From Aphelocoma coerulescens (taxonomy: Eukaryota; Chordata; Aves; Passeriformes; Corvidae), in contig NW_027183598.1 in the NCBI RefSeq assembly GCF_041296385.1, positions 1 to 64,000 of the forward strand: DNA of 64,000 nt, written 5' to 3'. The notes below the pieces were generated by a model. The model had not been told where the DNA came from and made no database searches. It saw only the letters and a list, made by a program, of their open reading frames with translations. The position numbers and the translations under genes were made by a program. Positions 9,276 through 27,708 of this stretch are shown piece after piece; the stretch's first letter is position 1; each line of letters opens with the position of its first letter.

Positions 9276-11188
9276 GTGGAGTATTGCTGATGTAGGGAAG
9301 CTGAGAATTATCCTGGAGCTAGAAATGGACCAATCGTCATCCTGATGATTAAGCTATGAAAGAAAAAGCTGGGACTCAGCAGAACTGGACCAGGCATGAG
9401 CTGTCAGCCTGAACAGGTCACCAGGAGGACAGAATGATGAAGATGAAGATGAAGATGAAGATGAAGATGAAGATGAAGATGAAGAAGTAGCTGGAAGACC
9501 CTTGGTTTCAGCCCTTGGTTTCAGCAGGACTGGCAATAAAAGGCTGTAAAACCTTCAGAACCCTGGAAGATTCCCTTCCTTGCCACACTGGGCCTAAGCT
9601 GGACAGCGCCTTCGAAGCCGTGCGCTCTGGACGGGCTGTCCTGTTCATGGCTTTGCGCTGCTTCCCAGCGGCCCAAGGCTCTCCCCCCTCACAGAGGGGC
9701 CCTGCCCCGCCCCACGCGCCCCGTGGCCGCTCCCGCTCCGCCCGCCCTGCGGAGATGTTGCCCCCCCACCCGCCCCCCGTGCCCTGGCATCCCCCAGCGC
9801 CAGCCGCCCCTCAGGGAGGGGCAGGAGGAGGGAGCAGGCCCCGCTTGTTCCCCTTTCCTGGCGGTCACGTGGCATCCAAGAGCCAAGGAGGGCTGAAATG
9901 GCACGTCCCCCAAACGCTTCCCTCTCTGGTCCTTTTGGGGCACTAACGCGCTCTGCTCAAGGGAGTCCGAGGGCCTACGCTCGGCTTTCCCTGCTAAGGC
10001 CTCATTCTTCCTTCTGTAAGCTCTATAACTGGCTGGTTGACGTTAGCTCTCTAGGAGATGGGGAAAACGAGACGCTTTCAAATTGGGGGAATTACCCTGG
10101 TAAATTACTGCAGTTTTTCAGCAACAGAATTTCAAGGTGCAGCTGGGCCTTTCAGCCATTGCATCGATTTTCAAATGGCACCCGCAGCATCCGACGTGTG
10201 AAGAGCCCAGTGTGAAGCTCCTCAAAGACACTGCAGCAGTTGTCCCCCAGCAGACAGGACGTGTCTGTGCTGAGTCACCAGAAAAGAGAGCTAAGCCCGG
10301 AGTCATTCGTGCATGGGCAAGCAGAGTTGGTTTCCAGAAGAGTTGCATGCACTCGTTTCCCTCTCCCACTCAGTACTTGCTCTCCTCTTTCAAGCTGGCT
10401 CCTGCCTTTAACTGGAGCTTTTGACAGAGAAGGGAATGACTGCATCTCATTTTCTTTGGGATGTGGCTATCCAAATGTCTGCAAGGAATCTTACAGGGAG
10501 CATGGAGCCTGGGCAAACATCTGTGAGGCTGCAGCTTTTGACTGCTTGAAACGGGCCTTCTTTGGGCTCGGCACCTGCAGGCCACCGCAGAGCGGTAGCC
10601 GCAGGCTGCTGCCAGAGCTGCAACACAACAAAACTGTGGCAGCCCGAGAATCAGCGCGCAGCTCTTCTGCATGTTGTCCGACGTTAAGGTGCCAAAGAAA
10701 GAGCAAGCAGGAAGAGAGGAGCTTTGTGTCAGGAGACAAGCCAACACCTCCCTGCCAGAAAGGGAGGTCAGGCTCCAAAGTGAGTCCGAGCAAAGGTCAG
10801 CATGCACCTACGTGCTCAAGAGGCAACTGCGCACTGCAGTACTCCTGGAAACTGATTTCCTTGGCTTCTTTTGTCCCCTAAATGTCATCAAAGCAGTTAG
10901 GGCTTTCAGAAGCAACAAAGATGCCAGCAGGAACAAGCACACTTGCTTTTAGTCAAAGCCTTGGGGAGGAAAAGCCACGTTTGCTTGGATTTCTTGGGGG
11001 CCTGCTGGATCGGTGCATTTTCGGAGTTACCCCGGGATGCCTTGAGCACTGGCTTATGGACGGTAAGGATTTTTTCTCCTGCTTTATGACTGAGGAGATC
11101 TTCCCAGGCTTTTCTTTTGCGTCAGCTGTACAGAAGATTTCGGTTGCCGGGCGTAACTACGCCAACAGAGCCAGAGCGGCTGCTATTG

Positions 11189-11196
11189 TGACGTCA
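11189..11196 (+). promoter_or_regulatory. Perfect CRE palindrome TGACGTCA
   Basis: A full cAMP-response element 209 bases before the PAK-like start codon, in a CpG-rich stretch. About 35 bases before it lies GGTTGCCGGGCGTAAC, an imperfect inverted repeat resembling an RFX site. CRE plus RFX sites would fit germline or neuronal expression; this is inference from sequence only. The same pair is at 20210-20217. Confidence 0.5.
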
Positions 11197-11404
11197 AGGG
11201 AGCCGGGCCGCATCACAGTGCTGTCAGCGCGACGTTGTCCCGGCGCGCGCGAGGCCTCCTTGTCCAGAGCAGCTCTTTGGCTCGCTCGCTGCAGGAGGAC
11301 CCTCGTGACTGAGGCGTTCTCAGCAGACGGCCTGCACCCCGAGAGGAGTCTTGGTTTTTCCCCCGGGTGGCATTCAGTGTGCAAACCCGCACAGCACTGC
11401 TAGA

Positions 11405-18085
<6,681 letters not shown>

Positions 18086-18264
18086 GGAGGCCTTGGTGCC
18101 CCGCCAGCCCAGAGGAGTGAAGAGGGGATGTACCGTATTTAAGAGAAGATTCGGCCATCCCCTGAGTTTTATAATTTAGCTGTTCCATAGTTAGGAAGTT
18201 TATGGTTTTGAGATTTTCTTAGCTTAGCTGGTTTTCGTTAGGACTCCAGTCCCCAGAAAGTTTC

Positions 18265-18270
18265 ATTAAA
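18265..18270 (+). terminator. ATTAAA polyadenylation signal of PAK-like gene
   Basis: ATTAAA 180 bases after the PAK-like stop codon and 23 bases before the next duplicated 5' region begins. It is the only good poly(A) hexamer in the short 3' UTR. Confidence 0.6.
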
Positions 18271-20209
18271 GGAGCATTGTTTAGCTAAGAGTAGAGTATT
18301 GCTGATGTAGGGAAGCTGAGAACTATCCTGGAGCTAGAAATGGACCAATCGTCATCCTGATGATTAAGCTATGAAAGAAAAAGCTGGGACTCAGCAGAAC
18401 TGGACCAGGCATGAGCTGTCAGCCTGAACAGGTCACCAGGAGGACAGAATGATGAAGATGAAGATGAAGATGAAGATGAAGATGAAGATGAAGATGAAGA
18501 TGAAGAAGTAGCTGGAAGACCCTTGGTTTCAGCCCTTGGTTTCAGCAGGACTGGCAATAAAAGGCTGTAAAACCTTCAGAACCCTGGAAGATTCCCTTCC
18601 TTGCCACACTGGGCCTAAGCTGGACAGCGCCTTCGAAGCCGTGCGCTCTGGACGGGCTGTCCTGTTCATGGCTTTGCGCTGCTTCCCAGCGGCCCAAGGC
18701 TCTCCCCCCTCACAGAGGGGCCCTGCCCCGCCCCGCGCGCCCCGTGGCCGCTCCCGCTCCGCCCGCCCTGCGGAGATGTTGCCCCCCCACCCGCCCCCCG
18801 TGCCCTGGCATCCCCCAGCGCCAGCCGCCCCTCAGGGAGGGGCAGGAGGAGGGAGCAGGCCCCGCTTGTTCCCCTTTCCTGGCGGTCACGTGGCATCCAA
18901 GAGCCAAGGAGGGCTGAAATGGCACGTCCCCCAAACGCTTCCCTCTCTGGTCCTTTTGGGGCACTAACGCGCTCTGCTCAAGGGAGTCCGAGGGCCTACG
19001 CTCGGCTTTCCCTGCTAAGGCCTCATTCTTCCTTCTGTAAGCTCTACAACTGGCTGGTTGACGTTAGCTCTCTAGGAGATGGGGAAAACGAGACGCTTTC
19101 AAATTGGGGGAATTACCCTGGTAAATTACTGCAGTTTTTCAGCAACAGAATTTCAAGGTGCAGCTGGGCCTTTCAGCCATTGCATCGATTTTCAAATGGC
19201 ACCCGCAGCATCCGACGTGTGAAGAGCCCAGTGTGAAGCTCCTCAAAGACACTGCAGCAGTTGTCCCCCAGCAGACAGGACGTGTCTGTGCTGAGTCACC
19301 AGAAAAGAGAGCTAAGCCCGGAGTCATTCGTGCATGGGCAAGCAGAGTTGGTTTCCAGAGGAGTTGCATGCACTCGTTTCCCTCTCCCACTCAGTACTTG
19401 CTCTCCTCTTTCAAGCTGGCTCCTGCCTTTAACTGGAGCTTTTGACAGAGAAGGGAATGACTGCATCTCATTTTCTTTGGGATGTGGCTATCCAAATGTC
19501 TGCAAGGAATCTTACAGGGAGCATGGAGCCTGGGCAAACATCTGTGAGGCTGCAGCTTTTGACTGCTTGAAACGGGCCTTCTTTGGGCTCGGCACCTGCA
19601 GGCCACCGCAGAGCGGTAGCCGCAGGCTGCTGCCAGAGCTGCAACACAACAAAACTGTGGCAGCCCGAGAATCAGCGCGCAGCTCTTCTGCATGTTGTCC
19701 GACGTTAAGGTGCCAAAGAAAGAGCAAGCAGGAAGAGAGGAGCTTTGTGTCAGGAGACAAGCCAACACCTCCCTGCCAGAAAGGGAGGTCAGGCTCCAAA
19801 GTGAGTCCGAGCAAAGGTCAGCATGCACCTACGTGCTCAAGAAGCAACTGCGCACTGCAGTACTCCTGGAAACTGATTTCCTTGGCTTCTTTTGTCCCCT
19901 AAATGTCATCAAAGCAGTTAGGGCTTTCAGAAGCAACAAAGATGCCAGCAGGAACAAGCACACTTGCTTTTAGTCAAAGCCTTGGGGAGGAAAAGCCACG
20001 TTTGCTTGGATTTCTTGGGGGCCTGCTGGATCGGTGCATTTTCGGAGTTACCCCGGGATGCCTTGAGCACTGGCTTATGGACGGTAAGGATTTTTTCTCC
20101 TGCTTTATGACTGAGGAGATCTTCCCAGGCTTTTCTTTTGCGTCAGCTGTACAGAAGATTTCGGTTGCCGGGCGTAACTACGCCAACAGAGCCAGAGCGG
20201 CTGCTATTG

Positions 20210-20217
20210 TGACGTCA
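20210..20217 (+). promoter_or_regulatory. CRE palindrome in duplicated 5' region
   Basis: TGACGTCA, the counterpart of 11189-11196, with the RFX-like inverted repeat before it unchanged. Confidence 0.45.
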
Positions 20218-20425
20218 AGGGAGCCGGGCCGCATCACAGTGCTGTCAGCGCGACGTTGTCCCGGCGCGCGCGAGGCCTCCTTGTCCAGAGCAGCTCTTTG
20301 GCTCGCTCGCTGCAGGAGGACCCTCGTGACTGAGGCGTTCTCAGCAGACGGCCTGCACCCCGAGAGGAGTCTTGGTTTTTCCCCTGGGTGGCATTCAGTG
20401 TGCAAACCCGCACAGCACTGCTAGA

Positions 20426-20504
20426 ATGATCGGGCAAGTCTGTGCCGCGGTTTGCACGGTTTTTTCTGTGGCGTATTCCGGCTACTTCCTGACCCACCTG
20501 ACTC
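20426..20504 (+). pseudogene. Orphan PAK-like exon 1
   Basis: Identical in layout to 11405-11483: ATG, 26 codons of hydrophobic leader, then a GTAAGT donor. No PAK-like exon 2-12 lies downstream on the plus strand within the window, because similarity ends at 21128. Promoter and leader could still give a transcript spliced to something else, so this is either a dead partial duplicate or an alternative first exon. Confidence 0.7.
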
Positions 20505-21128
20505 GTAAGTAAAGGTTTATCCTGGGGGTAGCCATCACACGGCTTTTGCTTCACTTTGCTCTTGATGCTCGTTTGTAGTGATGAAGCAGATTTGGGAGCA
20601 AAAGTGCCATTAAGGTGCCGCTCCTTTGCTAAAGCTCCTGCCAACAGCATCAGCTAAAAAGGGGGTGTCTGCACTCGCTGGCGGCTGGAGAGTATTTGCA
20701 ACGTAACCTGCAGGGGTTGCGTTCCCTCCACGGGAGAGCGCGTGGCATTGGACACTGTCATTTCCTCAGCTTGCTGCTTCAGCCGAGACAACCTGCAAAT
20801 TGCAGGCTGGCAGGGAGCCTCACAAGTACTTCTAAAACTTGCCCAGGAGTGAGGGAAAGCACTTTCTTGCTCCAAATCCTGCCATTAGAGGCCTTGGCTC
20901 TCTGCTGTGACCCTTGACGGTGTGCCAAGAGAGCAATTCCCTTGGCAATGAAGTGCAAGCTCCTAACCGCTTAGGCTTTGCTCCTGAACCCAGGAGCTGT
21001 TCCTGGGCTGCTTTAGAAGAGAACCGCCACAGCTATGGGGCCCTTTGTGGAAGCTTTCCTGGGGGATCATTTGCAGCAAATGGATGGGAATTAGTGCATG
21101 CAATTTATTAAAACAAACAAACAAACAA

Positions 21129-21414
21129 AAAAATAGTGGTGGGAAAGCCTACTCCTATTAAGGAGCCTTTAGAAATATTTTTTTGCTTTTGGACCAGCCA
21201 AAAGCCAGCCTAGCACTGTAAGTCCTTTTTCTCTACCTGAGCTCTAGTGCTGTTTCAGCCAGAAGATCTAAAATCCCTGCGCTCCTGGGGCATACCATCT
21301 ATCGAGCCATAGGATCCCAAATTTTTATATTTTGCTAATTTTTGTAATTTTTCAATTTTTCCATTTTTAATAAATTATTTTAATTTTTAACTAAGAGTTG
21401 TCTCATTTCTCACA
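21129..21414. other. AT-rich spacer, no gene
   Basis: AT-rich sequence with T-runs and an AATAAATTATTTTAATTTTT block near 21369. Nothing coding. Confidence 0.4.
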
Positions 21415-21566
21415 CACAGCGTGGTCCCAGTGGCTCCCAGTCACACCCAGTATGGTTGCTTTCACTCTCAGTAAGAGTCCAATGTGGCTCCAGTCACTTC
21501 CAGTATGAACCCAGTCACTCCCTGTATGATAGCATTTGCCCCCACTGTGGTCCCAGTTGCTCCCAG
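21415..21566. repeat. Inverted copy of TACTGGGA minisatellite
   Basis: Units such as CCCAGTATGA, CCCAGTCAC and GTGGTCCCAGT are the reverse complement of the 6362-7095 motifs. It ends abruptly where an LTR-like TGTCTTGGTTTGAAAG begins. Confidence 0.7.
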
Positions 21567-23600
21567 TGTCTTGGTTTGAAAGACAGGTGTCTGCCAAGGA
21601 AGGCAGGAGTCTCTCCTGAAATGGAAGGAAAAAAAATTGCAACCCCCTTCCCTCTGAATTATTATAATTTTGAAATTAAGGAGCTTTATAGGCAAAGATA
21701 TGAGGAACAGGAATAACAGTTCTTTACTAATATATATCTATATGTGTATAACCAGTCAAACAAACAGCAATAGCTATGGCAGTAACAGCAAACAATCACA
21801 AACCCAGTCCCAGCCTTCTTGGCTGTCAGGCCGTTTCCCCTTGGGTGCAGTTCTGCTCTCAGCCAGCAGTGGCGCTGGCGGCTCCTGGTGAGCAGGGCAG
21901 GTGCGATGGTTCCCCCTGGGCTGCAGGGGGCGCTCCGGAGCGAGCTCGGGGAGCACACGGCACTGACGGCCTGGGATCCCGGGAAGGGATGGAACAAAGA
22001 TTTCAAAAACCCCCTGGGCAGCCGATCCCGATGTCCAGCCGGACCCTCGGGAACAGCAGGCTGGAATGGCAGGCTGGAACGGCAGGCTGGAACAGCAGGG
22101 ATGAGCACAAATCCTGCATGGCAGACAAGATGTATCAAAGTTCCGGAGCTGCGGTGGGAACCCCCGGAGGTCTCGGCAGGCAGGGAGAGCCGGGCTACAG
22201 AGCAGCGAAGGCTTGAAGCAATGGCAGCGGCAGGGCGGCCGCAGCCTGGCTCCCAGCGGGGCAGGGAAGGCGGGCTTGGGAATCCCGGGGTCTCTCCGGT
22301 AGAAGGAAAGCAGCCGAAGAAGCAGCCTCTCTCTCCGTCATCCAAAACGCCAGGGACTGACTGCCCACACAGCCAGGTGAAAAAAAGAGTAGCAAGATGC
22401 ACCCCACCCCTATGGCCAGGTTTTCTGTTTTTCTTAAGCACCCAGTAATTTGTCCCCGTGGCAACATGGATGGGGAAAATTCCTTTAACAGAAGAAAACC
22501 CCAGGAGAACTCCCAAAACCCCAACATTCTGTTACAAGCTTCCTGCAGATTGTTCCATCTCTGCTCTCCATATGGAAAGATACAAAGATCCCTTTTGGTT
22601 CACACAGTTAAATGTCTGATGGGTCACACGGTGATACCTGTACAGATACACATCTGGAGAGAAAGCCAAACATCCATCGAACTCTCTCAACACCCACAGA
22701 GCCTGAACCAAACTCTACAAGGCCACGCAGCTTTACACAGAAATTCATACATCGATAAAACTGTACAACGGGATGCAGGTTTACACAGAAATTGATACAC
22801 AGGAAAACACAACAATCTGTGCTGTGTGAATACACTGACTTCTGTATAAAAATGGCTCCACATGGCGGGAACCGATACAGAACTGTGCGATTACCAAAGG
22901 ACCCATCGACACTTCCATACCCTTGGAACTAAAGACACAGGACTGTAGAGCTCTCCAACTCTGTACATTCCTGTCTGGGGGTGAGTTTATGATGTGTATC
23001 CCCTATCGCTGCTCTCTGCCCAGAAATCAATCCTGTGCCTTTCTGTGCCTTTAAACTGAGCCCGACGGGGGAGAGAGAAAAAACCGAGCAAACTTTTCAA
23101 AGCAGTTGTTCAAGGACACAGACACACACGCCTCTGTGTTCTGCTGCAGCAGCGAGAAGAGCGGAGGGAGCGCCCTGCTTGCTTTCCAGTCCGCTTTCGG
23201 CTCCTTTTCTCCAGAGGGAGATGGAGAGTTGAAGTTTGTTTTCCTGGGACTTGGGCTTTTTCCCTTCTTCACTTCTGGACTGTTTCAACATCAGAACACA
23301 CCGGGAGAATTTTCCACCGAGGCCCTGGAGGACACCAACCCAGCTCCAAGGAGGAGGAGAGAGAGCACACCTACAGAAGGACTCTGAAATCTTCCCAGGT
23401 TTCTCTCCACAGCGAGAGGTTTTAGTATTCAGCATTATTATCCTTTTCCTGTGTGTTTGTTAAATAAATAGGTTCTCTTTCACTTTCCTCAGAGGAAAAT
23501 ATTTTTTTCCCAGACCTGGTGGGAGAGGGCTGGTTGTAACCTGCCTTCTGTCAGAGGATATTTTCCTGCAAATTTGTCCAAAGCAGCACACTAAAATAAG
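21567..23600. mobile_element. Passerine ERV LTR-type sequence
   Basis: Begins with TGTCTTGGTTTGAAAGACAG and continues through GAATTATTATAATTTTGAAA, both familiar from abundant passerine LTR families. A second LTR-like end lies at 23460-23580 (AATAAATAGGTTCTC, then GGTGGGAGAGGGCTGG). Between them I see no gag, pol or env frame. It could be one long LTR or two fragments; a repeat-library comparison would settle this. Confidence 0.5.
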
Positions 23601-24289
23601 TCAGTATTTATTTTGAGGGAAAATGATTTCTAATGGCATTTTGAGGGTCAACAAATACAAAGATAATAATAAGGATAAATACAAAGAAATACAGAGAAAA
23701 TACAAAGAGGTGAAAGAGGACAGGAGCTCACTGGACAGGTCCTTGGCAGCGCCCGGGCAGACCCTGCATGAATTTGGCTGCCTGAATGCAGCTCTTGCCT
23801 GGGCACCAGGGGTGGCCCCCTCTGCGTGTCTCTCCCAGCACCACAGGGATGCTCCTACCCCTTCCCTGGTGCCCCAGGGTTCTGCAAGTGCCTTCTGGGG
23901 CCACCCAGACACCTCCCTGGGCCTCTGGAGGCCCCATGGCATGGTGCAGACAGGGACTGAATCAAAGTTGCCTTGGAAGATGGAGGCAGGAGAATATTGC
24001 CCACGATCTTCTTTCCAGCTGCCCCACACTCCTGCAAATCCTGCTGGGACACTCAGGCTCTCCATTCCGGGGCTCTGGAGCTCCCATGCAAACCCATCCA
24101 TCACTGTGTCCCCTCTCACGTGGATATCAAGAAAATGACACAGCAATATCTAGAAAATGTGAACTTGATTGATTTGACTGCTCTAAAATTCTACAACTCG
24201 AGGGTGACTGGAAGACTATGAGGTGACAATCTTATGCCTCCAAAAAGGGTCAACAGTTTGGAACTGGAACCCTCAGGGAAACTTCAGCT
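23601..24289. other. Intergenic, no gene seen
   Basis: A short AAATACAAAG-type repeat at 23650-23710, then GC-rich sequence with no recognised exon on either strand. Open frames on both strands overlap each other without protein-like features. Confidence 0.35.
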
Positions 24290-27268
24290 TCTGGGGGAAA
24301 AGGTGCCCTTCCTCCTCTCTCCCTTTGCTTTATACATCTGAGCTGGAGTCATATGGTTGGAACATCCCCTTGGCTGATTTGGGTCCGCTGGTCTGGCTGT
24401 GTCCCCTGCCAGGATCCTGCCCACTCCCATCCCCTCTGATGGGGGAAGGAATGGCAGAGGGACAGCGCTGCTGGGCAGTAGCCAGAACACCGCTCTATTA
24501 TCAGCACCCGTCCAGCTACCAATGCAAAGCACAGCCCTGGAAGGCCCATGAACTTTCCCTCAGGCAGACCCAACACACGGGACTTGAGCTGCCAGCGGCC
24601 CAGGTCACCCTCTGCCAGCCCCGCTCCTTGGACCTTGTGTCCCCACAAGCAGACACAAAGTGTTTCTGCTGCTCCTCCTCCTGCGCAAATCCACAGAGAG
24701 CTGGGATTTTTCCAAGTCTCGTGTCTCCATTGTGCCGTATTCCCAAAGAAGCAGCAGCCCCTCCTGATGAACACGGCGAGTTGCACGGATGCTTGTCAGC
24801 TCCACTGCCTGCCTAGAAATCTGGAAACTGCTTCTAAATGCTGCTCCCTTCAGCTCTTGGGCACCGACTGACACAGAGCTGGGAAAAAAATGCCCTGGCT
24901 GCTGGCTGACAAGGTGAGTTCCGCCAGAGTCAGAGCTCTGTGGGAAATCTCTATCCATGCCTCTCCTTTGAATAGACCCTGACAGGGGGTGCGCAGGAAT
25001 GTGTCCTGTATGGAAAGGAAGGAGTGTGCAAGCACCGTGACTGACACTTTCCCTCTCCATGTGCGTTCCACAGCTATGGGTACACAGACGTGATGGAAAG
25101 CCTGGTACAGCCAGAGCCTTCTGTCCCTGCAGAAGGGAGCGCGGCGGGTGGGGGCGGTTGGTGGGCAGCGAGTCCCGGACAGCGGGCGAGATCCGGCTCC
25201 ACAGGTGCCAGGCCCCGCTAAGGCTTAATGCCGCCTCCTCGGCAACAGGAAAGGCCTTCAGCCTCGTCCCTGCCAAGAGGGGCGGTGCTGGCCTGGCCGC
25301 ACAGCTCGTTTTCCCCACAGGTTGCAGGAGATGAGATCACAACACTTGCAAACACCGACTGCGAGCCACAGCTCTGGGTGCTCACCATGAACCTCAGCTC
25401 TGCGAGCGCTGTCTGCCCCAGGCTCCAGGGGATGCACTGGGAGCCCGGCTGGGCTCTGCCCTGGGGCCATCCTCCAGGGACAGCTGCAAACAGGGAGCAT
25501 TTGGTTGCCACAAAGAGCCAAGCCATGGCTGCAGGGAGCTGCTCCGGCTGTGGCCTGCACTGTTGTGTGCTGTGCTCTGGGGCTGCTGCTCCCCACAGAG
25601 GGGACTGCACTGGGGTGCCAGAGGAGACAGAGAAGCTCCAGCTTAAGCCTAACTGGGCTGGGTGGCTGGGCTGGGAAGGGTGGCGAGGGTCAAGGGCATT
25701 CACAGAGCTCATCCTGCTTTGTGAAGAATGAGGAAAAGGAAGTGGGAAGCCAGCAGTGAGCAGAGCTGAGGCCTGGAGAGCAGCTCTGAATGACCCCCAA
25801 ATCTCACCAGACCTTTGAGACATTGCTGTTCTTCAGCCAGTGACAACACGAGTCCCTAAACCTGGGGCTCATTCTTCCTCATGGCCAGGGCCATCAAGGA
25901 AGGCTACAGTGCAATGGGGACTGCGGTGAGCTGGGAACTCACTGGGGGAAAGAGGGAGCACTTGTGGAGCAAAAGGCAGGTGGGGGAGAGAACTGTTCAG
26001 AGAAGGGCTGGGCTTCAGCTTGAGCAAGCTGAAAAATGGCATTGGGGGTCATCCCAGACTGATTTCATTTCAGAAGTTACTGAACAAGTTTGTTATTGGG
26101 GGGGTGTCATATTTTCCCCCGGAGGTGCACACTCTGCAAACTTGAGCTGCACTGCCGAGCTACTCAAGCACGTCTCTGCTGCAGGTCACGGCGTTTCTTC
26201 TTTGGCTTCTCGTGGCCCCGGGGCTGAGCCGCAGCAGAGCCTTGGTGGAGCCCAGAGCAGCCTCAGCATCCACAGAGCCCGGCTGCAAGGAGAGAAAGCA
26301 GAAAGCACCCGTCAGCTGAAGGCTCCCGTCCCCCTTGTCCCAGCCGCCCGCGGTGCCCAGGCCGTGCTGGCCGCGCTCAGGGCGCTGCCCAAAGCTGCCC
26401 AGCATTGCTGCCTCTGGCAGGAGAGCAGGAGGGCAGGACACGTGCCCAGCCTGCAGCCGGCCGTGGCACAGCCACCTCCTCAGCAGCTGCCCAGAGCAGG
26501 ATGCCGCTGCGCTCGCTGCCGTCTCCCAAAAGCCCTTATCCCAGCCGTGCCAAGAGGACGGGCACCCACCTCACGCCTCCCGCCGCCAGAAGAAAAGCTG
26601 CTCCCAAACGGTGTCCTCAGCCCTTCTCCAAGGGCATGTCCCATCCATGCCACAGCTGCTCCCAAGCACTTTGCCATCCGGACCAGACAGCACCTAGAAT
26701 GCTTCCTTTGGAAAAACAAACCATAAATCAATGAAAAGAGATTACAGACAAAAAGGGAAAACAAGGAAAAAGGTAAAAAATCTTCTCCCTGCTGGGCCTT
26801 GAGGAAGGTCCAAGCCTGCCATGCGAGGGAAAACCCCACCCACGGGCCAGGGCAGCCCACGCTTTCTGCCTTCCCCCTGCACTGCCCCCAAAAGTCATGC
26901 TGAGCCCAAAGCAAACAAGGGCACTGGAGCAGCCCAAGCCCTTCCTTGCCTGCAGAGCAAAGCAGCCCATGCACAGCTTCTGGTGTCCAACCTCTGCTCC
27001 CACCATGGGGCTTTGTTTGTGTCGGGCTGGCTGCCCCAGCCCCAGCCCCAGCGCGGGCCACGGTGGGTGCTGGGGGCTGTTGGCAGGGCCAGGAGCAGAC
27101 TCCCAGTTCAAAACCAGCCCAGCCCATCCCCCCAGCCCTGCCAAAAAGCAGCTTGGCAGCCGACTGAAGAATTGGTTGCATCCGCCCCAGCAAAGGGGGA
27201 AACCTTTGCTTCCCGGCCAGGCTGTGCAATGCACAAATCTGGGAGCATCCCCCTGCGTGTGGACTCAT

Positions 27269-27370
27269 CTGCAAATTCGCTGTGGAGCCTGGCTTTGGAG
27301 AAGGTGCCACAATTGAAGTCCATCATCTTCAGCTTGCCAGGTGGAGGAAGAGCTTGTCATCCTTGATGTC
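27269..27370 (-). pseudogene. Decayed PIM-like exon 3 fragment
   Basis: On the minus strand reads DIKDDKLFLHLA, then, after a frame break, LKMMDFNCGTFSK. This aligns with the HRDIKPEN to DFG part of the PIM-like exon 3. The break is a small deletion between the two motifs, and the donor is GCAG|ATGAGT (GT lost). It lies about 340 bases behind the last exon of the intact gene, so it is a relic of a second PIM unit in tandem. A related relic is at 43712-43827. Confidence 0.65.
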
Positions 27371-27708
27371 ACCCTCCATGTCTCCAGCAGCAGCAGCCGC
27401 ACCTGCCACAGCTTCTCCAGGGGCTCCTTCTTCCCTGGGGCTGGAGCAGGCTGTCAGTGCTCTGCCCAGGGCCCCGGCTGTCGCTGAAGCAGAACAAGCA
27501 AAAGCAGCTGGCATGGGGGCCACCAGTGCTGGGAAGAGCAGCTCAGCTCCAGCAGCAGGGCTGCGCGTGCCCAGCTGAGGAGCCCTGCGCAGCGATTCAG
27601 GCAGGACAAAATCTCTGCCTTTCTTTGCTGCTTCCTGCCAAGGCGCGTGTGCAGCTGGAACTTACCGGCTCCCTGGGTCAAAGCGTGCACGTGGCTCTCT
27701 CCCTTCTC

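Larger units (their letters stand above)
18293..21128. repeat. PAK-like gene 5' region, duplicate B
   Basis: Second copy of 9275-12112, starting right behind the PAK-like 3' UTR as expected for the next unit of a head-to-tail kinase array. It contains the hexamer run near 18455-18509, the CRE and exon 1, then stops at the AAAC repeat with unrelated AT-rich sequence following. Confidence 0.9.

Noticed and set aside
26480..27310. 276-codon minus-strand frame behind the PIM-like gene as a separate gene
   Set aside because: It overlaps the decayed PIM exon in a frame that only partly matches it and contains no intact kinase motif; best read as pseudogene and spacer.
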